DNA of 17,861 bases, taken from NCBI GenBank assembly GCA_964396185.1, contig CAYNEI010000046.1, positions 1 to 17,861 of the forward strand, read 5' to 3'. How positions within the stretch are numbered: the stretch's first letter is position 1; each line of letters starts with the position of its first letter. The notes under the pieces are model-generated. The model worked only from the letters and a program-made list of their open reading frames with translations. It had not been told where the DNA came from and did no database searches. The translations under genes and the position numbers were made by a program. Below are positions 6,802 through 13,583 of this stretch, one piece after another. This DNA comes from CAYNEI01 sp964396185. GTDB lineage: Archaea > Thermoplasmatota > SW-10-69-26.

Positions 6802-8658
6802 CTAGTCCAGTCGATCCAGCATCGCCGCGTAAAGCGCCTCCCGCTCGCCGTCGGCCTCGTTGCGCAGCCGCTGGAGGATGAGCTCCGGTGTCGAGCGCGC
6901 CACTTGGCCGATGCGCGGGGTGCGATCTACCACGAGCTGGTTGCTCTCGTCCAGGCCCTTGGCCTCGATGCCGTCGGTGCGGGCCTGCACGTGTTCGAGG
7001 ATGAAGGGGGCCAGGTGGGTGACGAGCACCGCAGGCGCTTCGCGCGCGTCCAACCGGGCCACCACCTCGGCGATGATCGCACTGGCTGCCTCCAGCTCGG
7101 TCATGGCCTCGAGCTCGTCTGCCAGCACCAGCACGCGGTCCTCAGTGAGGAGCACGTCCTCGACGGTGCGCAGGAAGCCCTCGAAGGCGCCAGCGCCCAG
7201 CTGGCGAGGGCGTGCGTAATAGGCCAGCCCGTCCAGCACCGGCACCTTGGCGCCCTGAGCCGGGACCGGGAGCCCGAGGTGAGCCAGAAGCGCGATCTGC
7301 CCTAGGGTCTCGAGCAGCGTGGTCTTTCCCCCGCTGTTCGCGCCGGTGAGCAGGGCGACCCCGTTCGGGACCGGGTAGTCCACGGGCTCACCCTCCCCCT
7401 GAAGCGAGAGATGCAAGGCACCGTTGACCTCGAAGGTCTCCCCCGGCTCGGGCAGGCTCAGGGCCAGCGCCTCGGCGGTCCGGGCCACCGCCTGCCAGGC
7501 GTCCAGCTCGATCCCCGCCTCCACCATGGCATCGATGCCCTCCCGGTGCTCACGCACACCCCGCGCTACGCTTTGGGCTGCCCGGAAGCGCTCCAGGGCG
7601 ACGTCCTGACGTCGCTCGCGCTCAAGCTGGGCCAGGGCACTGTGGTCGAGCTCGATGGGGTAGGCCTCTGTGAAGGGGTCGCTGGCCAGGCCAGTGTGCG
7701 CCCGGAAGGCCTTACAGGCTTCCTGATGGGCCTCGTTGACGAGCTGGTCCACGTCCCGGCTGGTGCCTCCCTGGAGAACCTCGAGCACGGCCTTGCCCGA
7801 GAGCGTGACCTCCTCGATGCGCTCCTCCACGGTCGCGTTGGCCTCGGCCACGAGCTCTTGCGCGATCTCCTCGAGGTCCAGCTCGCCGAACTGGGGCCCG
7901 TCGGTGAGCGCCTCGATGAGCGGGGATGCGTGGTCCTCGGCTTGCAGCAGCGGTGCTAAGCGCGCGAGACTCTCGAGCAGGCGCCGGTTGGCTTCGAGCC
8001 AGGCCAGATCCTTCCAGGGGACCGCCTCCCAACCGTGCTTGGCCGGCAGGTGGACCGCGCCAGGCGGCACCTCGTTCATGGTGGGTGCCAGCACCAGGCT
8101 GCCCCTGGGGATCGCATCGGCCTGGGTCACGACGTCGACCCACTTGTCCAGCCCCTCCTCATCGATCTCCTCGAGGACCTGGCTCCCTGGCTCGGCCAGG
8201 ATGGCCACATCCCGCTCGGGCTTGGGTCGGGGTTGGCTGGGGTGCTCGATGGCGCGCAGATGCCCGGCGGTGGCCTCGAGGTCCACGGTCTCGAGCCGCT
8301 CGAGCCAGCCTCGCGCGCGCTCCAGGCGTTGCTCGAAGACGTCGGGATCGCGTGTGGGAGCTAGCGTCGAGAGCCGAGCCCGTCCAAGCGAGCTCACCGC
8401 TCGGGCCAGGAACGGGGTCAGGGCCTCCTCGGCCACGGCTTCGGCATCCCGGGTCAACAGCCACTCCAGGGCTTCGCCGCGGTGGGCCTGCACGATGCGC
8501 ACAGCGCGGTCCTGGCTGATGCCGTGGACGCTGGAGAGCGCTGCTACGTCGCCGCGCCCCAAGGCCTGCTCGACCCCTTCAGGTCCACCGAGCTTGCGCT
8601 CCAGCCGTCGCAAGAGCTTCGGTCCGATGCCCGGAAGGTCGAGGGCCTCCGACGCCAC
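6802..8658 (-). CDS. Archaeal MutS-like ATPase with N-terminal helix-hairpin-helix
   Basis: About 618 residues. It opens with a helix-hairpin-helix region (LDLPGIGPKLLRRLERKLGG, then a second hairpin around SSVHGISQDRAVRIVQ). A long helical core follows, corresponding to the MutS lever and clamp, and then the MutS-family ABC ATPase. Walker A is GANSGGKTTL (about 439-448), Walker B with acidic pair is VLVLADELEAMTE (about 509-521), and the H-loop is VLVTHL with His548. There is no mismatch-reading domain I and no Smr nuclease end. This matches the MutS-like ATPases of archaea, thought to act in DNA recombination or repair rather than classical mismatch repair. The frame is open to GTG 8724, but the GTG at 8658 sits 27 nt from a TATA-like box at 8683-8689 and just before the conserved region, so I prefer it. 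Confidence 0.85.
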   Translation of the reverse strand: MASEALDLPGIGPKLLRRLERKLGGPEGVEQALGRGDVAALSSVHGISQDRAVRIVQAHRGEALEWLLTRDAEAVAEEALTPFLARAVSSLGRARLSTLAPTRDPDVFEQRLERARGWLERLETVDLEATAGHLRAIEHPSQPRPKPERDVAILAEPGSQVLEEIDEEGLDKWVDVVTQADAIPRGSLVLAPTMNEVPPGAVHLPAKHGWEAVPWKDLAWLEANRRLLESLARLAPLLQAEDHASPLIEALTDGPQFGELDLEEIAQELVAEANATVEERIEEVTLSGKAVLEVLQGGTSRDVDQLVNEAHQEACKAFRAHTGLASDPFTEAYPIELDHSALAQLERERRQDVALERFRAAQSVARGVREHREGIDAMVEAGIELDAWQAVARTAEALALSLPEPGETFEVNGALHLSLQGEGEPVDYPVPNGVALLTGANSGGKTTLLETLGQIALLAHLGLPVPAQGAKVPVLDGLAYYARPRQLGAGAFEGFLRTVEDVLLTEDRVLVLADELEAMTELEAASAIIAEVVARLDAREAPAVLVTHLAPFILEHVQARTDGIEAKGLDESNQLVVDRTPRIGQVARSTPELILQRLRNEADGEREALYAAMLDRLD

Positions 8659-8682
8659 GGGCTCGGAAGGTGAGCTCCCTCT

Positions 8683-8689
8683 CTTAACA
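8683..8689 (-). promoter_or_regulatory. TATA-like box for the MutS-like ATPase gene
   Basis: GTTAAGA on the minus strand is centred about 27 nt before the GTG at 8658. It implies a leaderless mRNA and argues against the upstream in-frame GTG at 8724. Confidence 0.55.
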
Positions 8690-8738
8690 GGGTCGCATCG
8701 AGCCTCGCTTCCAGGAGGGAACACCGAGGCTCACCGCA

Positions 8739-9196
8739 TCAGAGCCGGTCGCGGATCTGTGCCAGGATCCCGGTCTGTTCATCCAGCTTGCCGGTCTGTT
8801 CATCCAGCTTGCCGGTCTGTTCATCCAGCTTGCCGGTCTGTTCATNNNNNNNNNNNNNNNNNNNNNNNNNNNNNNNNNNNNNNNNNNNNNNNNNNNNNNN
8901 NNNNNNNNNNNNNNNNNNNNNNNNNNNNNNNNNNNNNNNNNNNNNCCGGTCTGCGTGTCGAGCTTCGTACCGTTCGACTGGACAGCTTCCGCGACGGCAG
9001 CGACCTGGTGCTTGGAGGACGAGCTATAGAGTGCACCCACGCCTGCTAGGAAGCCGCCCCCGGTCCCGAGGCTCATGAGGATCTCGCCGATGTCGTTCCA
9101 CCAGCCGAGGAATTCCCCGACGGCGCCCAGGATCGCCAAGCTGAAGAAGCCAGCGGCGAGGATCCACATGAGCCGCTCGAACTGCTCCATCTGCAT
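8739..9196 (-). CDS. Small membrane protein with heptad-repeat tail, interrupted by an assembly gap
   Basis: A protein whose middle is hidden by 100 Ns. Residues about 8-30 and 38-57 (WILAAGFFSLAILGAVGEFL and ILMSLGTGGGFLAGVGALYS) are two membrane helices. Then comes SSSSKHQVAAVAEAVQSNGTKLDTQTG, leading into the gap. After the gap the sensible frame reads DEQTGKL heptads, then DEQTGILAQIRDRL and TGA at 8739-8741. KLDTQTG before the gap and KLDEQTG after it match, so one coiled-coil repeat array spans the gap. The 100 Ns are not a multiple of three, so literal translation gives a false out-of-frame end (MNRPASW repeats). ATG 9196 or 9190 may be the start, and a weak TATA-like box lies at 9222-9229. 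The function is unknown; it may form membrane-anchored coiled-coil oligomers. Confidence 0.75.
8770..8845. repeat. 21-bp tandem repeat encoding a heptad coiled coil
   Basis: Three perfect copies of a 21-bp unit beginning CCGGTCTGTTCATCCAGCTT (8770-8790, 8791-8811, 8812-8832) and a partial fourth (8833-8845) run into the N gap. A diverged unit (CCGGTCTGCGTGTCGAGCTTC, 8946-8966) flanks the other side. Each unit encodes DEQTGKL on the minus strand. The true copy number is unknown. Confidence 0.95.
8846..8945. other. Assembly gap of 100 Ns
   Basis: Exactly 100 Ns, the usual placeholder for a gap of unknown size. It sits inside the 21-bp repeat array, so a collapsed repeat is the likely cause. 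Confidence 0.97.
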
Positions 9197-9221
9197 GGCC
9201 CCTGATAGAACGCCCTGGGGT

Positions 9222-9229
9222 TTCAACCT
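9222..9229 (-). promoter_or_regulatory. Weak TATA-like box for the heptad-repeat membrane protein
   Basis: GGTTGAAA on the minus strand is centred about 29 nt before the ATG at 9196. It is a poorer match than the other boxes in the window. Confidence 0.35.
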
Positions 9230-9394
9230 TCTCCGGCTCGCGTGCACGGTCCTCGTGTCCATCGCGGCCAAGCCGCAAGCCGCTGCGTGCAAGCAAAGAA
9301 AGACTTACGAACGCGGCGAGCCGTCGACACGTGCGATGCCGGGGGGACCACACCGAGAGCCAGACGCTCCGACCACGCACGGGAGGCTCCGGGC

Positions 9395-10312
9395 GTGAGG
9401 ATCGTCGTGCTCGGGGCTGGCGCCATCGGCTCGCTCTTCGGCGGCCTGCTCGCCCAGGCCCACGACGTCACCCTCGTGGCTCGCGAGCCCCACGTGGAAG
9501 CGATCCGCGCGAGCGGGCTCACCATCACAGGCGAGACAGAGCGCCGCGTCAAGCTCCGTGCCACGAGCTCCACCCAGAACCTGGACCCCGCGGATGTCCT
9601 CCTGCTCACGGTCAAGGCCCATGCCACCCAGGCAGCCATGCACACCGCCGGGGATGCGCTTGGACCGGAGACCTTCGTGGTGAGCCTCCAGAACGGCCTG
9701 GGCAACGTGGAGACCCTCTCCGCCTACACCGACCCAGCCCGCATCATCGCGGCGACCACCAGCCATGGCAGCTTGCTTCGCGCCCCAGGGCACGTCGAGC
9801 ACACCGGACGTGGCCGCACCGTGCTTGGCCCCATGACCCCACCTGCTCTCCCAGCCCACCATGAGCTGGCCCAGGCGCTCACCGAGGCGGGGCTCAAGAC
9901 CGAGGTCGCCGACGACATCCAGCCAGAGCTCTGGCAGAAAGCCGCCATCAACGCGGCCATCAACCCCCTCACGGCCATCACAGGCCTCCCCAACGGCGCC
10001 TTGCTCGAGCTCCCCGTGCTGCGTGAGCTCATGGAACAGACCGCTCGGGAGGCCGAGGCGGTCGCCCGCGCCGAGGGCGTGGACGTCGAGCAGGATGCCT
10101 GGGTGGATGCCGCCCGGCTGGTCGCTGAGCGCACCGCGCGCAACCGCTCCAGCATGCTCCAGGACGTAGAGCGAGGACGGCCGACGGAGATCGACGCCAT
10201 CTGTGGGCGCATCGCCGAGGCCGGCCAGGCCCACGGCGTCCCCGTGGCGAGGAACCGAACGCTCCACGCCCTGGTCAAGGGCATCGAGGCAACACTCCAC
10301 TATGACCGGTGA
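9395..10312 (+). CDS. panE: 2-dehydropantoate 2-reductase (ketopantoate reductase)
   Basis: A 305-residue protein of normal family length. It reduces 2-dehydropantoate to pantoate with NAD(P)H in coenzyme A synthesis. The Rossmann nucleotide-binding loop GAGAIGS is at residues 7-13. Lys74 in TVKAH, QNGLGN at 99-104, LWQKAAINAAINPLTAITG at 179-197 (Lys182 is the catalytic-type lysine), and RNRSSMLQDVERGRPTEID at 249-267 (Ser253 and Glu265 are substrate-binding type residues) are all present. The start is GTG at 9395, with GGAGG at 9382-9386 (8-nt spacing); the frame is open upstream but that part lacks family similarity. An A-rich tract at 9293-9306 might contain the promoter. The transporter gene follows after 33 bp and may be cotranscribed. 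All key residues are intact. Confidence 0.93.
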   Translation: MRIVVLGAGAIGSLFGGLLAQAHDVTLVAREPHVEAIRASGLTITGETERRVKLRATSSTQNLDPADVLLLTVKAHATQAAMHTAGDALGPETFVVSLQNGLGNVETLSAYTDPARIIAATTSHGSLLRAPGHVEHTGRGRTVLGPMTPPALPAHHELAQALTEAGLKTEVADDIQPELWQKAAINAAINPLTAITGLPNGALLELPVLRELMEQTAREAEAVARAEGVDVEQDAWVDAARLVAERTARNRSSMLQDVERGRPTEIDAICGRIAEAGQAHGVPVARNRTLHALVKGIEATLHYDR

Positions 10313-10345
10313 GCCCATGCGCGATCCACCACGGGGGCCGCCTGC

Positions 10346-11698
10346 ATGAGTGCGCTGCGCCAGGCCGGCGTGACCGTCGTGCTCACCACGCTGCTCTTCG
10401 GCGGCAAGCTGGTGGCCGCGGTCCTCTCTGACTCCATCGGTGTGGTCTCGACGGCCATCGACTCGGGCCTGGACCTGATCATCAGCCTCACCGTTCTCGT
10501 CGGGATCCGCACCGCCCAGCGCCCACCGGACCCGGACCACCCGTACGGCCACGGCAAGTTCGAGAACGTGGCGGGGCTCAGCGAGGCGGGGCTCCTGGCC
10601 GCCACCGGGGTCATCGTGGGCTTTCTCGCCATCGAGCGCATCCTCGACCCACCTGAGATCAACGTGGGCCCTGTGGTCATCGGCGTGCTCGTGGTGTCCA
10701 TGCTCGTGGCTGCTGAGCGGGCCTGGAGCCTGTCCAGAGCCGCGCAGGACCACCGCAGCCCGGCCCTCCAGGTCGACACCTGGCACTACCTCAGCGATCT
10801 CATCACCACTGGCGTGGTGCTGATCGGTCTCTACGCCGCCCAGCGCATCGATCCGAGAGCCGACGGTGTGGCCGCGCTCATCGTGGGCGTCTTCATCGTG
10901 GCCGGCTCGGTCTACGTGGGTTACCAGGCCGTAGGCGGCCTGGTCGACCGGGTTGAGCCCCGGCTGGTGCTCCGCGTGGAGCGAGCGATCCAGAGCGTCG
11001 ACGATGTGGAGGGGACCCCCCAGGTGCGCATGCGCGGAGCCGGCCCGGATCTGTTCGTCGACGCCACGGTGGAGGTGCCGCGCTCCATGGGGATCGAGCG
11101 CGCCCACGAGGTCATGGACGAGGTCGAGCAAGCCGTCCGGGACGAGCTCGGGGAGGCCGACGTCACGGTCCATGCCGAGCCCGTGCAGGCCAGCGAGTCC
11201 ATCGTCACGACCCTGGAGGTGCTGGCAAGCCGGGATCCGGCCGTGCTCGGGATCCACGAGATCTTCGTCGACGAGCTCGACGACGGCCTCGTGATCGACT
11301 GCCACGTAGAGGTGGACGAGGCGCTCACGCTCCACGAGGCACATACCATCGCCCAGCGCTTCGAAGCCCAGGTCAAGCGGACCGTCCCAGGCGTGGTGGG
11401 CATGCGAACCCACATCGAGCCCATGCCGACCGCCCCACGCGTGGGCCAGGACGTCACAGCCACCTTCGACGAGCTCGTCGAGCGCATCGAGGCCTCCATC
11501 CAGCCGCCCTTCGACTCCTTGGGCGGGATCTCGGTCAAGCGAGTGGCCGGCCGGCTCGAGGTCGTCGTGAGCGTGACCATGGAGGGCAGCATGCCCCTGG
11601 AGCGAGCCCACGAGGCCAGCGAGCGCTTCGAGCACCGGCTCATGGGCAAGCTGCCTGAGGTGGATCGGATCGTTGTCCATGTCGAGCCAGCGCCGTAG
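10346..11698 (+). CDS. Cation diffusion facilitator transporter with three tandem C-terminal domains
   Basis: A 450-residue CDF family protein exporting divalent metal, probably by proton antiport. The membrane part (about residues 1-200) has the metal-site pairs Asp39/Asp43 (AIDSGLDL, helix 2) and His147/Asp151 (WHYLSDL, helix 5), and the family signature HPYGHGKFE at 65-73. The His/Asp set in helix 5 fits Zn, Fe or similar, but the metal cannot be fixed. A single cytosolic ferredoxin-like domain of about 80 residues is usual. Here three related ones follow each other, at about 206-281, 284-360 and 372-449, each ending in a strand like VHAEP, THIEP or VHVEP and containing an ERAHE or HEAHT helix. 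The gene lies 33 bp after panE and may share its transcript. Confidence 0.92.
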   Translation: MSALRQAGVTVVLTTLLFGGKLVAAVLSDSIGVVSTAIDSGLDLIISLTVLVGIRTAQRPPDPDHPYGHGKFENVAGLSEAGLLAATGVIVGFLAIERILDPPEINVGPVVIGVLVVSMLVAAERAWSLSRAAQDHRSPALQVDTWHYLSDLITTGVVLIGLYAAQRIDPRADGVAALIVGVFIVAGSVYVGYQAVGGLVDRVEPRLVLRVERAIQSVDDVEGTPQVRMRGAGPDLFVDATVEVPRSMGIERAHEVMDEVEQAVRDELGEADVTVHAEPVQASESIVTTLEVLASRDPAVLGIHEIFVDELDDGLVIDCHVEVDEALTLHEAHTIAQRFEAQVKRTVPGVVGMRTHIEPMPTAPRVGQDVTATFDELVERIEASIQPPFDSLGGISVKRVAGRLEVVVSVTMEGSMPLERAHEASERFEHRLMGKLPEVDRIVVHVEPAP

Positions 11699-11737
11699 GC
11701 GCGGGCGAGAGAGGACGAGCGCCGTCCCGTGGCCCGG

Positions 11738-11819
11738 ACCACGAAGCGCACAAGGGGCGCAATGGGCCACCAAGCATGTTGACCGTGGTCTCTTTGTGGC
11801 CCTTGGTGTCCTCCGTGGT
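11738..11819. repeat. Large imperfect inverted repeat in a convergent junction
   Basis: The left arm (11738-11774) begins ACCACGAAG and ends GGGCCACCAAG. The right arm (11792-11819) begins CTTTGTGGCCC and ends CCGTGGT. The arm ends nearest the centre match at 10 of 11 bases, and the outer ends ACCACG and CGTGGT are perfect complements. The motif CGTGGT recurs (11784, 11815, 11823), giving the DNA a repetitive look. It lies in the 148-bp gap between the transporter gene (+) and the membrane regulator gene (-). It could be a bidirectional terminator or a copy of a dispersed intergenic repeat family. Confidence 0.65.
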
Positions 11820-11846
11820 CGTCGTGGTTCGACCCCAGACACAGCG

Positions 11847-13067
11847 TCAAGCCACGACGGCCATGGCTTCTTGGGTCACTCCAACACGCTGGGTGCGGCC
11901 GACGCGTTCCCGGGTCACGACACCGGCCTCCTCGAGCTTCTTGAGGTGCCAGCTGATCAACGCGGGTGAGTAGCCAAGGGCATCGGCAGCGTCGCTCTGG
12001 TTCGCGCCGGGGTGGGCGGCGAAGTAGGTGGCGATCTCGAGGGCCTTCTCGTTCTCCAGGGCCGGCAGGATCGTGCGAGCCTCCGGGCTCACCTGGCCTG
12101 GCAGGAAGAAGCAGCGCTTGCCGCTGGCATCGGTGCTGGTGATCAGCCCGCCCTCCTCGAGCTTGTCGAGGTGGTGGAGCAGCGTGCCCCAGCTGGCCTC
12201 CATCCGGCGCGCGAGCTCGGAGAGGTGGACACCGGGGTCGTCCCGGATGATCTCGTAGAGATCCGCGCGCATGGGGTGCTCGAGCAGCTCATCGGGCTGG
12301 ATGCGCGAGTACAGGGGAGCCAGCAGGGGGGCCAGCTTGAGGTAGCGCCACGCCTTGGTGTACCAGGCAGCAGCGCCCGCAGCGCCAGCCCCGGCAGCGG
12401 TGCCGGTCCCGGCGATGATCTGGCCGCGCGTGCTCTCCGGCCATGCATCCACGGTGGCGTGGAAGAGGTCGGCTACGAGACCACCGATGGCCCCGGCCAG
12501 CCACACCGAGCCGTCGCCGGTGGCGCGCGCGGTGACCGAGACACCCTTGGCCAGGTGCGTGGCGAGGAAGACGGCGCTGGTCGCGATGGCCGAGCCCGTC
12601 CAGACCGCCCCACTGGCGATCTGGCTGCCAGCCCAGCTCGTGGCGAGCCAGGCGTGCACGCCGGTCCAAGCGATACCGCTCCAAACGGCGGTGGCACCCG
12701 TGGCGATGGCGGACGCGGTCCAGACCACTGCATCGCCGATGGCACGGCCAGTGGCGACCAAGCCGGAGCCGATGGCAGCGGCGGTGGCGCTCAAGGCGGC
12801 ACCCGTAGCTTGGGCTGCAGCGGCCAGGGCTTGGCCTACGGCGGCGAAAGCGTCGCCGACGTGGTCCAGGACGCCGGGCTCGGCTTCACCCTCCAAGCCG
12901 GCCTCGTCGGCGGCCTGGGTGAGCTCCTCCACCGCTCCGAGCTCGCCGGTTACATCCTCGGCCTGGGTCACCACGTCCCCCTCTGCAGAGGCAGCGGTGA
13001 CGCCGGCCAAGAGCAGCAACGCGGCGAAGCCCACGAGGATGGGACGAGCCAAGCTGGAGCCGGTCAT
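11847..13067 (-). CDS. Membrane-anchored tandem winged-helix regulator
   Basis: A 406-residue protein. Residues 1-28 are a signal peptide or first helix (PILVGFAALLLLAGVTAASA). An acidic external stretch (29-70) follows, then a long Ala/Thr/Trp-rich region (72-215) with weak internal repeats such as AVVWTASAIATGATAVW and GAVWTGSAIATSAVFLA. A small-residue hydrophobic helix (216-235) is followed by the basic YTKAWRYLKL. Two cytosolic winged-helix domains end the protein: about 255-322 (HLSELARRMEASWGTLLHHLDKLEEGGLI) and about 335-400 (NQSDAADALGYSPALISWHLKKLEEAGVV). The layout implies a membrane-bound transcription factor that senses at the envelope. The ATG is supported by a TATA-like box at 13089-13096. 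The Ala-rich region matches no family I recognise. Confidence 0.82.
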   Translation of the reverse strand: MTGSSLARPILVGFAALLLLAGVTAASAEGDVVTQAEDVTGELGAVEELTQAADEAGLEGEAEPGVLDHVGDAFAAVGQALAAAAQATGAALSATAAAIGSGLVATGRAIGDAVVWTASAIATGATAVWSGIAWTGVHAWLATSWAGSQIASGAVWTGSAIATSAVFLATHLAKGVSVTARATGDGSVWLAGAIGGLVADLFHATVDAWPESTRGQIIAGTGTAAGAGAAGAAAWYTKAWRYLKLAPLLAPLYSRIQPDELLEHPMRADLYEIIRDDPGVHLSELARRMEASWGTLLHHLDKLEEGGLITSTDASGKRCFFLPGQVSPEARTILPALENEKALEIATYFAAHPGANQSDAADALGYSPALISWHLKKLEEAGVVTRERVGRTQRVGVTQEAMAVVA

Positions 13068-13088
13068 CAGCGAACAGGGCGTTTGGTG

Positions 13089-13096
13089 GTTAAAAG
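13089..13096 (-). promoter_or_regulatory. TATA-like box for the membrane-anchored regulator
   Basis: CTTTTAAC on the minus strand, centred about 26 nt before the ATG at 13067. It is one of the clearest boxes in the window. Confidence 0.65.
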
Positions 13097-13285
13097 AGGT
13101 TGTGGATGGACCATTAGACGGTACCCATCCAACTCGTCATGAACAGCCGCATAGCCCCTCTCATCTGTCGATCTGACGGCAGACCCTGTGTCTCCCATCC
13201 ATCCGTCCGAACGGCTTCCGGGAGCTCGCCATGACCCCGCGGCGCCCGTGCCGGCGGCCCGCGCCCGTGCCTCGTCGAGATACGC

Positions 13286-13293
13286 TCATATAC
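13286..13293 (+). promoter_or_regulatory. TATA-like box for the mini membrane protein gene
   Basis: TCATATAC is centred about 26 nt before the ATG at 13316, favouring that ATG over the GTG at 13313. Confidence 0.6.
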
Positions 13294-13315
13294 GAGGCCT
13301 CATCTTGGCCAGGTG

Positions 13316-13540
13316 ATGCACCTGTTCACCCGGGATGCTGACGGGAAGCTCGACACGCCGCTCTCCATCTGGTTCGGGCTGGCCTTCATCGGAACCGCGG
13401 TGCTCTTCGACGCGGCCAACATCGGTCCGGGTGGCCTCGGCTTCGGCTGGGAGATCGGCATGAACGCTTTCTTCTTGGTCACCGGGCTTACCGTGCTCAT
13501 CCCGGGGCTGCTCTTGACCCTGCTCCCACGCTCGGAGTGA
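13316..13540 (+). CDS. Two-helix mini membrane protein, function unknown
   Basis: A 74-residue protein with a short charged N-terminus (MHLFTRDADGKLD), a first membrane helix at about 16-32 (LSIWFGLAFIGTAVLF), a Gly-rich loop with the motif NIGPGGLGFGWEIG (35-48), and a second helix at about 50-69 (NAFFLVTGLTVLIPGLLLTL) ending in PRSE. I do not recognise the family. Its own TATA-like box and leaderless spacing argue that it is real. It lies between a membrane regulator and two lipoprotein genes, with a separate promoter for the next gene. Confidence 0.7.
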   Translation: MHLFTRDADGKLDTPLSIWFGLAFIGTAVLFDAANIGPGGLGFGWEIGMNAFFLVTGLTVLIPGLLLTLLPRSE

Positions 13541-13552
13541 GGACACAACAAC

Positions 13553-13560
13553 GCTTTTCA
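13553..13560 (+). promoter_or_regulatory. TATA-like box for the hydrolase lipoprotein gene
   Basis: GCTTTTCA is centred about 27 nt before the ATG at 13584. The match to an archaeal TATA box is moderate, but the spacing agrees with the other genes. Confidence 0.45.
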
Positions 13561-13583
13561 CCCTCGAGCCCCCCTGGCCAGCC

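Larger units (their letters stand above)
13068..13315. other. Divergent promoter region (248 bp) without a supported gene
   Basis: It holds a TATA-like box for each flanking gene (13089-13096 on the minus strand, 13286-13293 on the plus strand). Between them I see no RNA gene or convincing ORF; a 31-codon frame from 13139 has no coding character. Confidence 0.5.

Noticed and set aside
6577..6802. Short minus-strand frames of about 70 codons in the operon leader
   Set aside because: They have no ribosome site, no protein-like composition, and overlap the inverted repeats better explained as RNA or DNA structure.
8770..8966. A CRISPR-like array
   Set aside because: The 21-bp units are directly adjacent with no spacers and encode protein heptads.
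7736..9049. A plus-strand open frame crossing the N gap
   Set aside because: It is antisense to the MutS-like ATPase, Ser/Arg-rich, and depends on reading through the 100 Ns.
11823..11838. GGTTCGACCCC, resembling a tRNA T-loop
   Set aside because: Only three base pairs of the T stem form, and no acceptor, D or anticodon arms can be found around it.
9305..11842. An 845-codon open frame on the minus strand
   Set aside because: It runs antisense to panE and the transporter, both of which have intact family motifs. Its protein is His/Gly/Asp-rich without domains, a side effect of GC-rich codon use.
13139..13234. A 31-codon plus-strand frame starting MNSRIAPLIC
   Set aside because: A weak TATA-like sequence precedes it, but it is very short, has no coding signature, and lies in a divergent promoter region.
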